64,000 nucleotides of DNA, taken from positions 124,001 to 188,000 of the forward strand of contig CALUIU010000002.1 in NCBI GenBank assembly GCA_944320795.1, written 5' to 3'. The notes below the pieces were generated by a model, which saw only the letters and a program-made list of their open reading frames with translations, did no database searches and had not been told where the DNA came from. Positions 15,006-23,788 of the stretch are shown here, in pieces. Position numbers and translations under genes: made by a program. Each line of letters starts with the position of its first letter. Position 1 is the stretch's first letter. The stretch comes from Candidatus Paraprevotella stercoravium (GTDB taxonomy: Bacteria; Bacteroidota; Bacteroidia; Bacteroidales; Bacteroidaceae).

Positions 15006-16823
15006 ATGGAGAAAAGATACACGGAAACCATCGGCCGCTTACAGACCGAACGAAGAAAAAGAAAAAAGAAAAGCCAGTTTCTGCTCTCGCTGAAGCTGAT
15101 TTCATTCCTGGCTATGGCTGCGTTCATCTATGGAGCCTGCATCCAACCTTATGTTTTCCTCTTCATTGCCTTGGCCTTGGTCAGTGCCGCAATCTATGTA
15201 TTCGCACTGATCCGTGACGGGCGTTGCGTCCGGGAAATGGAGCAGATGGACGCTCTGATCAAGGTGTGTCAGAATGAATTGAGTTATCTGAAAGGAGATT
15301 TCCGGGCATTCGACGACGGAGCACGTTATGCCTCACCGGAACATGAATTTACATACGACCTGGATATTTTTGGCCGGGACTCACTGTTCCAGCGCATCAA
15401 CCGCACCCGTACCGAGGAAGGCAGCGACCGTTTGGCCCGCAAATTGTCAGTTCTGGAAACGGATACCGAAACCATCAGGGCCAACCAGCAGGCTGTAAAC
15501 GATCTGAGCGAACGGTTTGAGTGGCGTCTGCGTTTCATGGCCGGAGAGAAGATACAAAGCAAGTTTGTGCAACTGTGCCGGGAAATGTCGTCAAAATCTC
15601 AAGGCAATGCGCCGGTTTCTCCTGCCGGAAAAGTAGTGAAAATGATACCTTACGTTTCTTCCGCATTGACCTTACTGACCCTGCTCGGCTATATCTGCGA
15701 CTGGTGGCCGGGTATGTGGTTTTCTCTGCTGTTCTTCGTTCAGCTGGCTGTCTGCATCATCCGGGGCAAGAAGATGCAACATACGATTCTCACCACTGAC
15801 AAACTACACCATGAATTTAAAGGCTATCTGGATCTTTTGCGCGAAATACAACAGGAACCGTTCCAAGCCAAAGCCTTACAAAGCCTTCAAAAGCAACTGT
15901 TTGAAGGACCGGAAAACAGTATCCGCGCCTTCAGGCGACTGACACGCCTGCAGAATCTGTTCGACCAGCGAAGCAATGCGCTGATGTACGTCGTTTTGAA
16001 CGGACTGTTTCTTTATGACCTTCTCCTCCAACGGAAATTTGACGAATGGATGGCAAGATACCTGCCGCACGTAGAAATTTGGGTGGATCAGGTTTCGGAA
16101 TTTGACGCTTTGGTCAGTTTGGGAAACTATGCCGCCAACAATCCGAACAACACTATCCCACAGATTTTGACACAGGCAACCGATCCGGTGATTCGGGCTT
16201 GCGACACTTATCATCCCTTCCTGGCCCATAAGCAACCGGTGGCCAACAGCTTTACCTTGGACAAAAAGCGCATTGCCATCGTTACGGGCGCGAACATGGC
16301 TGGCAAAAGTACCTTCCTGCGCACCATAGGCATCAACTATATTCTGGCCACCACCGGAGCACCAGTCTGTGCCCGCGAGTTCAGTTTCTCCATCGTATCG
16401 CTCTTTTCCAGTATGCGCACCGCCGACAATCTGTCGCGCAACATCTCCTATTTCCATGCGGAACTGCTCCGCCTGAAACAGCTCATTCAGCATGTCCGTA
16501 GCCAGAATTATACACTCATCATCCTTGATGAAATTCTAAAAGGTACCAACTCCAAGGACAAGCTACAGGGTTCCATCCTCTTTCTGAACGAGATATCCCG
16601 CTACAACATGTCGGCTCTGATTGCCACACACGATCTGGAACTGGCACGACTGGAAGAAAAAGATGCCTCACTCTATCAGAACTATTGTTTTGAGATCGAA
16701 CTGTCGCACGACATCCGTTACAGCTATCGCATACAAAAGGGAGTAGCCCAAAACCTGAATGCTTCGTTTCTGCTTCAGGACATACTGAAAGCATGCCGGC
16801 AAGACGAACCCGTAGAAACTTAA
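15006..16823 (+). CDS. Membrane-anchored MutS-like ATPase
   Basis: The 605-residue protein ends in a MutS-family ATPase domain. Walker A is GANMAGKST (about 428-436), Walker B is LIILDE (about 503-508), and STHD-type switch is IATHDLE. Unlike true MutS it has no mismatch-recognition domain at the N-terminus. Instead the first 70 residues hold a basic stretch (RRKRKKKSQ) and two TM helices, and two more lie at about 215-255 (LTLLTLLGYI, LLFFVQLAV). Middle helices resemble the MutS core/lever domain (about 90-210, 260-350). The ATPase should face the cytoplasm on the membrane. Function is unknown. An in-frame TTG at 14997 is less likely than the ATG at 15006. Confidence 0.85.
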   Translation: MEKRYTETIGRLQTERRKRKKKSQFLLSLKLISFLAMAAFIYGACIQPYVFLFIALALVSAAIYVFALIRDGRCVREMEQMDALIKVCQNELSYLKGDFRAFDDGARYASPEHEFTYDLDIFGRDSLFQRINRTRTEEGSDRLARKLSVLETDTETIRANQQAVNDLSERFEWRLRFMAGEKIQSKFVQLCREMSSKSQGNAPVSPAGKVVKMIPYVSSALTLLTLLGYICDWWPGMWFSLLFFVQLAVCIIRGKKMQHTILTTDKLHHEFKGYLDLLREIQQEPFQAKALQSLQKQLFEGPENSIRAFRRLTRLQNLFDQRSNALMYVVLNGLFLYDLLLQRKFDEWMARYLPHVEIWVDQVSEFDALVSLGNYAANNPNNTIPQILTQATDPVIRACDTYHPFLAHKQPVANSFTLDKKRIAIVTGANMAGKSTFLRTIGINYILATTGAPVCAREFSFSIVSLFSSMRTADNLSRNISYFHAELLRLKQLIQHVRSQNYTLIILDEILKGTNSKDKLQGSILFLNEISRYNMSALIATHDLELARLEEKDASLYQNYCFEIELSHDIRYSYRIQKGVAQNLNASFLLQDILKACRQDEPVET

Positions 16824-16825
16824 GC

Positions 16826-16847
16826 CTGTCAGACATTTGTCTGATAG
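16826..16847. repeat. 22-base palindrome downstream of the MutS-like gene
   Basis: TCAGACA, TT, TGTCTGA is a perfect 16-base palindrome with two to three further matching bases on each side. It lacks a T tract, so it is either a weak terminator or an operator for pgk, whose -7 box is about 90 bases on. Confidence 0.5.
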
Positions 16848-16935
16848 CAATAAGGAATAAATCCATAATAAGTCTGTCGGTAAAAATTTTACTATATTTT
16901 ATTCTTCAAAAAAACAGTCCTATTATTTTTTTTAT

Positions 16936-16943
16936 TAAATTTG
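16936..16943 (+). promoter_or_regulatory. -7 box for pgk
   Basis: TAAATTTG, an exact TAnnTTTG, 55 bases upstream of the pgk ATG. No TTG at -33 spacing. The leader of about 50 bases is A-rich. Confidence 0.6.
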
Positions 16944-16998
16944 CAAGGACTTGAAAAAAGAACAAGAAAAACCATTTTAATAACTAAATAAAAGAATT

Positions 16999-18249
16999 AT
17001 GACTATCGACAGTTACAAATTTGCCGGCAAAAAGGCAATTGTTCGTGTGGACTTCAATGTTCCATTGGATGAGAATGGTAAAATCACTGATGACACCCGT
17101 ATCCGCGGTGCCCTCCCTACTCTGACTAAGATCCTGAAGGACGGTGGTGCTCTGATCATCATGTCACACATGGGTAAGCCAAAAGGTAAGGTAAACGCTA
17201 AATATTCCTTGAGTCAGATTGTTGACGCTGTATCTGAGAAACTGGGTGTACCTGTTCAGTTTGCACCGGACTGCGCTAAGGCTGCTGACGCTGCCGCTGC
17301 TTTGAAACCGGGCGAAGTTCTGCTGTTGGAGAACCTGCGTTTCTATCCTGAAGAAGAAGGAAAGCCAGTAGGCATCGACAAGGAAGATCCTGCTTATGAA
17401 GAGGCTAAGAAGGCTATGAAGGCTGCTCAGAAAGAATTTGCCAAGACTTTGGCTTCTTATGCAGACTGCTACGTAATGGATGCCTTCGGTACAGCTCACC
17501 GCAAGCACGCTTCTACAGCTGTTATCGCTGACTACTTCGATGCTGACAACAAGATGTTGGGTTATCTGATGGAAAAGGAAGTTCAGGCTGTTGACAATGT
17601 ATTGAAAGATATCAAGCGCCCATTCACTGCTATCATGGGTGGTTCTAAGGTTTCTACCAAGATCGGTATCATCGAGAACCTGATGGACAAGGTAGACAAC
17701 CTGATCCTGTGCGGTGGTATGGCCTTCACATTCGCTAAAGCTCAGGGTGGTAAGATCGGTAACTCTTTGGTAGAGGACGACAAGCTGCAGTTGGCTTTGG
17801 ATATCATCGCTAAGGCTAAGGCTAAAGGTGTAAACTTGGTATTGGGTTGCGACTGTATCGCTGCTGACAAGTTTGCAAACGATGCCAACACTCAGGTTTG
17901 CGCAGACAGCGATATTCCAGACGGATGGATGGGTCTGGATGCAGGTCCTAAGACTCAGGCTGAGTTCAAGGCTGCTATCAAGGGTGCCAAGACTATTCTG
18001 TGGAACGGTCCTGCCGGTGTATTCGAAATGGATAACTTCGCAGCTGGTTCAAAGGCTATCGCTGAGGCTATCGCTGAAGCTACCAAAGAGGGCGCATTCT
18101 CTCTGATCGGTGGTGGTGACTCTGTTGCATGTATCAACAAGTTCGGTATGGCTGACCAGGTTTCTTACATCTCTACCGGTGGTGGTGCTCTGTTGGAAGC
18201 TATCGAAGGTAAGATCCTTCCGGGTATCGCAGCTATCAAAGGCGAATAA
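16999..18249 (+). CDS. pgk: Phosphoglycerate kinase
   Basis: Pgk transfers the acyl phosphate of 1,3-bisphosphoglycerate to ADP in glycolysis, in the cytosol. The 416 residues include the N-domain signature [17 protein letters not shown] (about 10-26), the substrate loop with SHMGKPKGK, and the C-domain loop [15 protein letters not shown]. The nucleotide loop [17 protein letters not shown] and the closing GGGDSVAC complete it. Codon choice is strikingly biased (GGT, GCT, AAG, CTG) compared with neighbours, as in very highly expressed genes. It is transcribed alone between its promoter and a terminator at 18274-18312. Confidence 0.98.
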   Translation: MTIDSYKFAGKKAIVRVDFNVPLDENGKITDDTRIRGALPTLTKILKDGGALIIMSHMGKPKGKVNAKYSLSQIVDAVSEKLGVPVQFAPDCAKAADAAAALKPGEVLLLENLRFYPEEEGKPVGIDKEDPAYEEAKKAMKAAQKEFAKTLASYADCYVMDAFGTAHRKHASTAVIADYFDADNKMLGYLMEKEVQAVDNVLKDIKRPFTAIMGGSKVSTKIGIIENLMDKVDNLILCGGMAFTFAKAQGGKIGNSLVEDDKLQLALDIIAKAKAKGVNLVLGCDCIAADKFANDANTQVCADSDIPDGWMGLDAGPKTQAEFKAAIKGAKTILWNGPAGVFEMDNFAAGSKAIAEAIAEATKEGAFSLIGGGDSVACINKFGMADQVSYISTGGGALLEAIEGKILPGIAAIKGE

Positions 18250-18273
18250 TCATTTTATTTGATAATCTATCAG

Positions 18274-18312
18274 AAAAGGGTAACTTGTTTTATCGGGTTA
18301 CCCTTTCTTTTA
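18274..18312 (+). terminator. Terminator after pgk
   Basis: AAAGGGTAAC pairs with GGTTACCCTTT across an 11-base loop, followed by a T-rich tail. It lies just before the lipoprotein ATG at 18324. Confidence 0.8.
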
Positions 18313-18323
18313 ATTCTACATTC

Positions 18324-19283
18324 ATGAAAAAGGTCTTTCTATTTCTGGCCACAACATTACTTCTATCGGCATGCCATCAATCTGGCAAGCCGGAAACCGA
18401 TCATCCCCAAATATCTCATAAGGATTCTGTTGCGCTCCATCTGGCACTGATGCCTACAGTTGACTGTCTGCCTTTTTATTATGCAAAAGAACAAGGTATA
18501 TTTGACAGTTTAAATGTCCCGGTCGAAATAAAAAGCTATATGGCACAAATGGATTGCGATACCGCCTTCTGTAGAAAACATGCAGATGTGGCCTATACTG
18601 ACCTAATCCGGGCTGCCCTACTGCAAAGCAAGGATACAGCTTTGTATATTTTCATGCAAACCGATGGCAGTCATGAACTGATCACGGCTTTCAGCAAACG
18701 AATCAAATCCCCCAAACAACTAAAGGAAAAGATGGTGGGCATAGCCCGACATTCCGTAACAGATTTTCTCTCCACTGAGATTGTACAAAAAGCCCAAATT
18801 ACTCCTGAAGAATTATATAAACCACAAATCAACGATATATCTTTACGGGCGGCAATGGTACAAAATGCAACAATCGACGCAGCTTTTCTGCCTGATCCCT
18901 ATGCAACCCAAGCCCGTCTGCAGAAAAACAGAAGCATCTATTCAACCCGTAAAGAAGGCATACACCTAATGGGGATGATGGTCAGCCGACAAGCATTAAA
19001 CGATCCTCAAAAAGCAAAATGGTTATCAGCTCTGGTCAAAGGATATAATATGGCTGTTCAGGAACTGAAGACAAAAAGCAAACAACATGCAGCCTGCCGG
19101 CTGTTCACGGCTTTTGGTATCAGAGAACAAGTACTGGACTCGTTGCAATTACCCCAATATAAAAAAGCGTCAGTACCCGATTCGCAACAGATACAAAAAG
19201 CTATAGAATGGCTTAAAAATCAAAATCTCATCAAAACCAATTATCAAGGAGATACTTTGGTCAATTCATCTCTTACGAAATAA
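18324..19283 (+). CDS. Substrate-binding lipoprotein (NMT1/THI5-like)
   Basis: The 319-residue protein has a clean lipoprotein signal (MKKVFLFLATTLLLSAC, Cys at 17). The body has the two-lobed pattern of the SsuA/TauA/THI5 binding proteins: LALMPTVDCLPFYYAKEQG (about 44-62), then AQMDCDTAF, DVAYTDLIRAAL, KEKMVGIARHS and the AAFLPDPYAT hinge region. These normally deliver sulfonates, nitrate-like ions or thiamine precursors to an ABC transporter. No permease or ATPase gene lies nearby, so this is an orphan receptor. The start at 18324 is chosen because an earlier in-frame start would fall within the pgk terminator. The TPR gene begins 5 bases after its stop. Confidence 0.78.
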   Translation: MKKVFLFLATTLLLSACHQSGKPETDHPQISHKDSVALHLALMPTVDCLPFYYAKEQGIFDSLNVPVEIKSYMAQMDCDTAFCRKHADVAYTDLIRAALLQSKDTALYIFMQTDGSHELITAFSKRIKSPKQLKEKMVGIARHSVTDFLSTEIVQKAQITPEELYKPQINDISLRAAMVQNATIDAAFLPDPYATQARLQKNRSIYSTRKEGIHLMGMMVSRQALNDPQKAKWLSALVKGYNMAVQELKTKSKQHAACRLFTAFGIREQVLDSLQLPQYKKASVPDSQQIQKAIEWLKNQNLIKTNYQGDTLVNSSLTK

Positions 19284-19288
19284 ACATC

Positions 19289-21466
19289 ATGAATACTACA
19301 AACTATAAAGAATTATTTGATCATGCGGCAGACGCACTGGGACATCTGCAACTTTTTGATGCTTTGGAAGTCATGGAACAGGCTGCCCACGATCTGAAAC
19401 AGAGTGATCTCATTTCTGAAGAAGAGAGTATCAGAAACGATTATGAGAGAATGCTCCTGTTCCTGGCCCAAGGAGGAAAAGATCCACAAAAGGAAAGCAT
19501 GCATCAAGCATTCCTATTAAGAGCATGTAATTTACTTTACCGCATCCATCATCAATATCTCCATCTTTATGGAAGCAATCATATCGGTGAGATCATGCGC
19601 ACAGACAAGTCGCTCTCATCCGACAATCCGAACGATTACATTCAAGAAGTACTGAAATTAACTGCTCTTCTGGAAGATTATACTCATGAACAGAACAGCA
19701 ACTCAGAAAGTATCGAAGCCTTATATCAGGACCTGTATCGCGAACTCAACAAATGCTTCAACTATCTGCTTACAGCAGATCTGTTCCATGAAGAAAAAAA
19801 GCAGGCTGTCATTGCCGGATTAAGCCGTATGCCTGAATCATATACCTGCCTGCTTCTATCAGCTGTTTATCTGAATTGTATGGAAGCAGCAGACCTGAAC
19901 AAAATCAAAATTCTGTTCCACTTTATCCGGAACTCCTCAAACCGGATACGGATTCATGCCCTGACAGCTTTCTTAATCGTCTATACCCAACACTGCAATC
20001 TGATCGAACTGGACCAGGTATTCCATCATGAGATTCTCATGCTCAAAGAAGAAGAAAACATCGAAGAAGAAATTACCGCAATCCAAAAGCAACTTTTTCT
20101 GAGCAAGGAAACTGAAAAGGCTTCACAAATTCTCAATAAGGATATTTTACCCAATATGATGCGCTCCGGACTGGGAAATCTGAATCAGATGGATATGAAC
20201 ATGAGTTTAGACAGTCTCCTGCAAGGAAATCTAGGTTCGTCGCTGGAAAATAACATGGAACATCTGACCCAGATGACACGAACGGGGTATGATATCAATT
20301 ACAATCTATTCAGTTCCATGTGCCGGAATATCTTCTTTTCCAAATTTACCAATTGGTTCTGCAACTTTGATCTGTACCATCCGGATCTGACAGATTTAAG
20401 AAAGAACGAACAAGGCAAAAAAATGCTAGAAACGCTCGGTAAGTCAAAAAGGCTCTGCGAGTTGGATAAATATGCCATGGGATATATATTGAACCATATG
20501 CCTGAAAATATGCGGGGAGCTATGCTCGACGGAGGTATTCAGGCTGAACTTGAAGATCAAAACATACCTGTTCCGTCGAAAGAAAGACAAGAAATAATCC
20601 GAAGTCATATTCAGGATTTATATCGCTTTTATACCAAAAGCCTTCAAAAAAAGAATCTGAAAGACCCTTTTTCTCCAGTACCGTTCTTCGGAAAAAACAA
20701 GGCAATCATGCAAATTATAGACGAAGGGCATTTCCTGGAAAAGATGGCCCAGTTTTTCATGGATACGGAATTATATCAGGAAGCTCAGAACGCATTGCTG
20801 GCTTTGTTGGAAATTCGCTCTGCCAATGCATGGATATTACACGCCTTGGCCATAACGTATCAGAAACAAGACGCACTGCCCCGGGCATTACAATATGAAC
20901 AACAGGCAGAATTACTGGATCCGGATAATATGGATATTCTCATGAGTATACAGCAATTATGTCTGTTACTAGATAAACATAACATGCGTGTCAACTACCT
21001 GAAACGTATTGAAGAGAAGCAGAAACTGGATCTGATCTTGGAATTGGGTATGATCTACAGCCAGATGGAAAGCAAGCAATACGATGAGGCGCTTCAACGA
21101 TGTCATAAACTGAAATATCTGAAGATAGAAGACTCTTTTGCCAACCGGAGTATCGCCTGGTGTTCTCTGATGACCCAAAAACCAGATGCAGCTTTAAAAT
21201 ATTATAAATTACTGCTGAAAGGAAAAGATATCATTTGGGGAGATTATCTGAATATCGGAAATACAGCCTGGATCAATGGGAACATCATGGATGCCGTGAG
21301 TTATTACAAGACTTTTGTCTATGAGTTTAATAAAAGCGAAGATGCCAAACTGGGATCCTGGATTGATGCCTTTGAGGAGAGTGAAGAGATTCTGGAAAAC
21401 TACGGTATAGATCATCGTGATATCTGTCTCATAAAGGAAATCATCAAAGCAAAAACCAACCAGTAA
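19289..21466 (+). CDS. Large TPR-containing cytoplasmic protein
   Basis: The 725-residue protein has no signal peptide or TM helix and is almost wholly helical. The C-terminal third (about 480-690) has tetratricopeptide-like pairs, for example ELYQEAQNALLALLEIRSANAWILHALAITYQKQDALPRALQYEQQAELLDPDN. The N-terminal two thirds are helical repeats without a name I recognise, including a Met-rich linker around 290-320 (NMMRSGLGNLNQMDMNMSL). It is co-transcribed with the binding lipoprotein (5-base gap), but one is cytoplasmic and the other exported. It is probably a scaffold; function unknown. A long hairpin terminator follows. Confidence 0.78.
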   Translation: MNTTNYKELFDHAADALGHLQLFDALEVMEQAAHDLKQSDLISEEESIRNDYERMLLFLAQGGKDPQKESMHQAFLLRACNLLYRIHHQYLHLYGSNHIGEIMRTDKSLSSDNPNDYIQEVLKLTALLEDYTHEQNSNSESIEALYQDLYRELNKCFNYLLTADLFHEEKKQAVIAGLSRMPESYTCLLLSAVYLNCMEAADLNKIKILFHFIRNSSNRIRIHALTAFLIVYTQHCNLIELDQVFHHEILMLKEEENIEEEITAIQKQLFLSKETEKASQILNKDILPNMMRSGLGNLNQMDMNMSLDSLLQGNLGSSLENNMEHLTQMTRTGYDINYNLFSSMCRNIFFSKFTNWFCNFDLYHPDLTDLRKNEQGKKMLETLGKSKRLCELDKYAMGYILNHMPENMRGAMLDGGIQAELEDQNIPVPSKERQEIIRSHIQDLYRFYTKSLQKKNLKDPFSPVPFFGKNKAIMQIIDEGHFLEKMAQFFMDTELYQEAQNALLALLEIRSANAWILHALAITYQKQDALPRALQYEQQAELLDPDNMDILMSIQQLCLLLDKHNMRVNYLKRIEEKQKLDLILELGMIYSQMESKQYDEALQRCHKLKYLKIEDSFANRSIAWCSLMTQKPDAALKYYKLLLKGKDIIWGDYLNIGNTAWINGNIMDAVSYYKTFVYEFNKSEDAKLGSWIDAFEESEEILENYGIDHRDICLIKEIIKAKTNQ

Positions 21467-21495
21467 ACAACAGACAGCATTGACACAATATCATA

Positions 21496-21556
21496 AACAG
21501 ACAAATTCTATTCTGAACGGAAGAATCTATCAGATTGGAATTTGTCTGTTTTTTTA
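21496..21556. terminator. Long hairpin terminator
   Basis: ACAGACAAATTC (21497-21508) pairs with GAATTTGTCTGT (21538-21549), followed by seven Ts. The 29-base loop holds an inner stem (TTCTGAAC...). It lies between the converging TPR and phospholipase genes and may serve both. Confidence 0.8.
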
Positions 21557-21575
21557 TTGTATGATAAAGAATAAA

Positions 21576-22850
21576 TCAGATCAGAGGTACCAAGATTTGG
21601 AAAAACCAGCCTTTGAAACGTTGCCATGCATTCCGACGTTTCTTCCAATTCTCCGGTGTCAATAATGTAGAATGTTTTTTATCATCCTCAAAAATATTCT
21701 GCAAATGATGTGTTGTACAACTATCCATGATAAATGCGTTGACCTCATAATCAAAAGTCAAACTGCGACTGTTCAGGTTCGCAGATCCCACAGTACAGAA
21801 GGAATCATCTACCATCATTACCTTAGTATGGTGAAACCCGGCCTCGTAATAATAGATCTCTGCTCCACGTTTCATCAGCTTATGTACGTTATAAGCCACT
21901 ACATCCGGTACAATCTTGACATCGCACTGAGTAGAGACCATTATCTCCACCCGGACGCCACGTTCCAAAGCCCGATATAAAGCCTTGCGTACACTGCGTA
22001 CCAAAGTAAGATAAGGATTGACAATCTGAATACGATAACGGGCATTATCTATAGCATACTGATAAGAGCGACGCATAATTTTCGGACGAATATGAGGAAC
22101 ACGGTCTACAACACCGACCATCTTATGAGATGCAGACTCACAAGTATCCATTTTCAAATTGTTATAACCAATCGTATCACGCAACATATCAATTTCCATC
22201 AGCGAATCCTCGGGCACAGGCTTCCCTGTGGTCTTCTGCCACATCACAGTGAAAATCTCTTCGTAATCCTCCACAGCTGATCCTTCAATGCGCAAATGCA
22301 TGTCACGCCATTGTCCAAACTCAGGCTTTCCATAAATATAGTAGTCAGCGACATTCATACCTCCTGTATAAACCATCTTCCCGTCTACGATTACAATTTT
22401 CCGATGATCACGATGAAAGGCATGATTTATCCAAGGAAAAACAATCGGATCAAAGGCATAGATTTCAATACCGGCAGAACGTATCTTATTCAAATCATGT
22501 TTCTGAAGCGGACGACTATTGCTGCTATTTCCAAAACTGTCAAACAAAGCCCTCACCTGTACACCTTCACGGGCCTTTTGAGCCAGTAACGTAAAAAGAA
22601 CATTTCCTATAGAATCATTTCTGAAATTAAAATATTCAAGATGCACATAATAACGCGCCTGACTGATGGCAGCCAACATATCATCGAACTTTTCCTTTCC
22701 GCTACGGAGCAACACTACCCGGTTATCGTGAGTAAACTCCACTCCCATCTGCTCTAGAGTCTCTGCGGTTAATGAATCACTTCGTTCCTGACAAAAACTC
22801 GGTAGCAGAGTGAACAAGCAAAGACATATTGTCAGGATTAATCTATTCAT
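21576..22850 (-). CDS. Phospholipase D family protein, cardiolipin-synthase-like
   Basis: The 424-residue protein has a signal peptide or N-terminal anchor (MNRLILTICLCLFTLLPSFCQ) and two HKD catalytic motifs: HRDHRKIVIVDGKMVYTGGMN (about 142-162) and HHTKVMMVDDSFCTVGSANLN (about 335-355). Both have the complete HxKxxxxD set. Bacterial homologues condense two phosphatidylglycerols to cardiolipin. The usual double TM anchor of Cls is absent and a cleavable-looking signal takes its place, so the active site should lie outside the inner membrane. The start at 22850 gives this signal sequence. A -7 box at 23067-23060 would give a leader of about 200 bases. Confidence 0.85.
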   Translation of the reverse strand: MNRLILTICLCLFTLLPSFCQERSDSLTAETLEQMGVEFTHDNRVVLLRSGKEKFDDMLAAISQARYYVHLEYFNFRNDSIGNVLFTLLAQKAREGVQVRALFDSFGNSSNSRPLQKHDLNKIRSAGIEIYAFDPIVFPWINHAFHRDHRKIVIVDGKMVYTGGMNVADYYIYGKPEFGQWRDMHLRIEGSAVEDYEEIFTVMWQKTTGKPVPEDSLMEIDMLRDTIGYNNLKMDTCESASHKMVGVVDRVPHIRPKIMRRSYQYAIDNARYRIQIVNPYLTLVRSVRKALYRALERGVRVEIMVSTQCDVKIVPDVVAYNVHKLMKRGAEIYYYEAGFHHTKVMMVDDSFCTVGSANLNSRSLTFDYEVNAFIMDSCTTHHLQNIFEDDKKHSTLLTPENWKKRRNAWQRFKGWFFQILVPLI

Positions 22851-23210
22851 CTCAAAACCGGAAAAAGCAATGATCCGCAAAAGCTAACAAAATAAATTAC
22901 CTTGTGAACCATCATATACTGAATATTATTATAAATCACAGCATTACAATCCTACACTTCATCATTGCGATACCAATGTTTTTTAGGAGATCTGCCGAAT
23001 GATATTCGCATTCGAAATCATAAAAGCAAAAACTCACAAAGCAGGATTGATTTGCCGGGCAAAGATACCATTTTTTCACGGAATGGCCCCCGATTAGATT
23101 ACTCAAAAAATGAAATAAATAAATAATAACAGGAAAGTCACTTAAAATTAGATTATTCCATACAAAAATAGTATCTTTGCAATTCATCAAAACATAATCC
23201 AAAATCAATC
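22851..23210. other. Intergenic region between phospholipase and MaoC genes
   Basis: These 360 bases have no convincing gene. Divergent -7 boxes are present: TATCTTTG on the minus strand (23067-23060) and TATCTTTG on the plus strand (23172-23179). An inverted repeat CGAATG/CATTCG (22996-23001, 23009-23014) lies inside the predicted long phospholipase leader. A 12-codon ATG frame on the minus strand crosses that repeat (MISNANIIRQIS); I do not claim it is translated. Confidence 0.6.
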
Positions 23211-23678
23211 ATGAGCAAACTTATTATCAATTCTTACGAGGAGTTTGAAAAATATGTAGGTCAGGAACTGGGCGTTTCAGAATATCTGAAAGTAGATCAG
23301 GATCGTATCAACCTGTTCGCCGATGCCACTTTGGACCACCAGTGGATTCATGTTGATACCGAACGTGCCCAAAAGGAGAGTCCGTTTAAAAGCACGATTG
23401 CACACGGTTATCTTACTCTGTCTCTGTTACCTTACATGTGGAATGAAATCATCGAAGTAAACAACCTGAAAATGATGATCAACTATGGTATTGATAAAAT
23501 GAAGTTCGGTCAGGCTGTTTTGAGCGGTGACAGCATCCGTCTGAAAACCAAGCTGCAGTCACTGGCGAATCTGCGCGGTGCAGCAAAAGCAGAAATCAAG
23601 TTTACCATTGAAATAAAAGACAGCAACAAAAAGGCCTTAGAGGGTGTTGCCATTTTCATCTACTATTTCAACAATTAA
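23211..23678 (+). CDS. MaoC-like enoyl-CoA hydratase
   Basis: The 155-residue hot-dog-fold protein matches MaoC/(R)-specific enoyl-CoA hydratases. It has the catalytic Asp/His pair in FADATLDHQWIHVD (about 40-53) and the conserved STIAHGYLTLSLLPYM (about 63-78). Such enzymes hydrate trans-2-enoyl-CoA in fatty-acid or branched-chain metabolism, in the cytoplasm as dimers. There is no adjacent acyl-CoA gene. A TATCTTTG box lies 31 bases before the ATG, and a terminator follows at 23704-23750, so the gene is single. Confidence 0.88.
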   Translation: MSKLIINSYEEFEKYVGQELGVSEYLKVDQDRINLFADATLDHQWIHVDTERAQKESPFKSTIAHGYLTLSLLPYMWNEIIEVNNLKMMINYGIDKMKFGQAVLSGDSIRLKTKLQSLANLRGAAKAEIKFTIEIKDSNKKALEGVAIFIYYFNN

Positions 23679-23703
23679 GGATTTTACTTGATTTTCCCTT
23701 ATA

Positions 23704-23750
23704 AGAATCTTGCTATAAAGTATTTCATGCTTGGTAGCAAGATTTTTTAT
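23704..23750 (+). terminator. Terminator after the MaoC gene
   Basis: AATCTTGCTA (23706-23715) pairs with TAGCAAGATT (23735-23744), then six Ts. Confidence 0.82.
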
Positions 23751-23788
23751 TCACTACAAATCACAAAACATTTCCAAAACTTAGTCTT

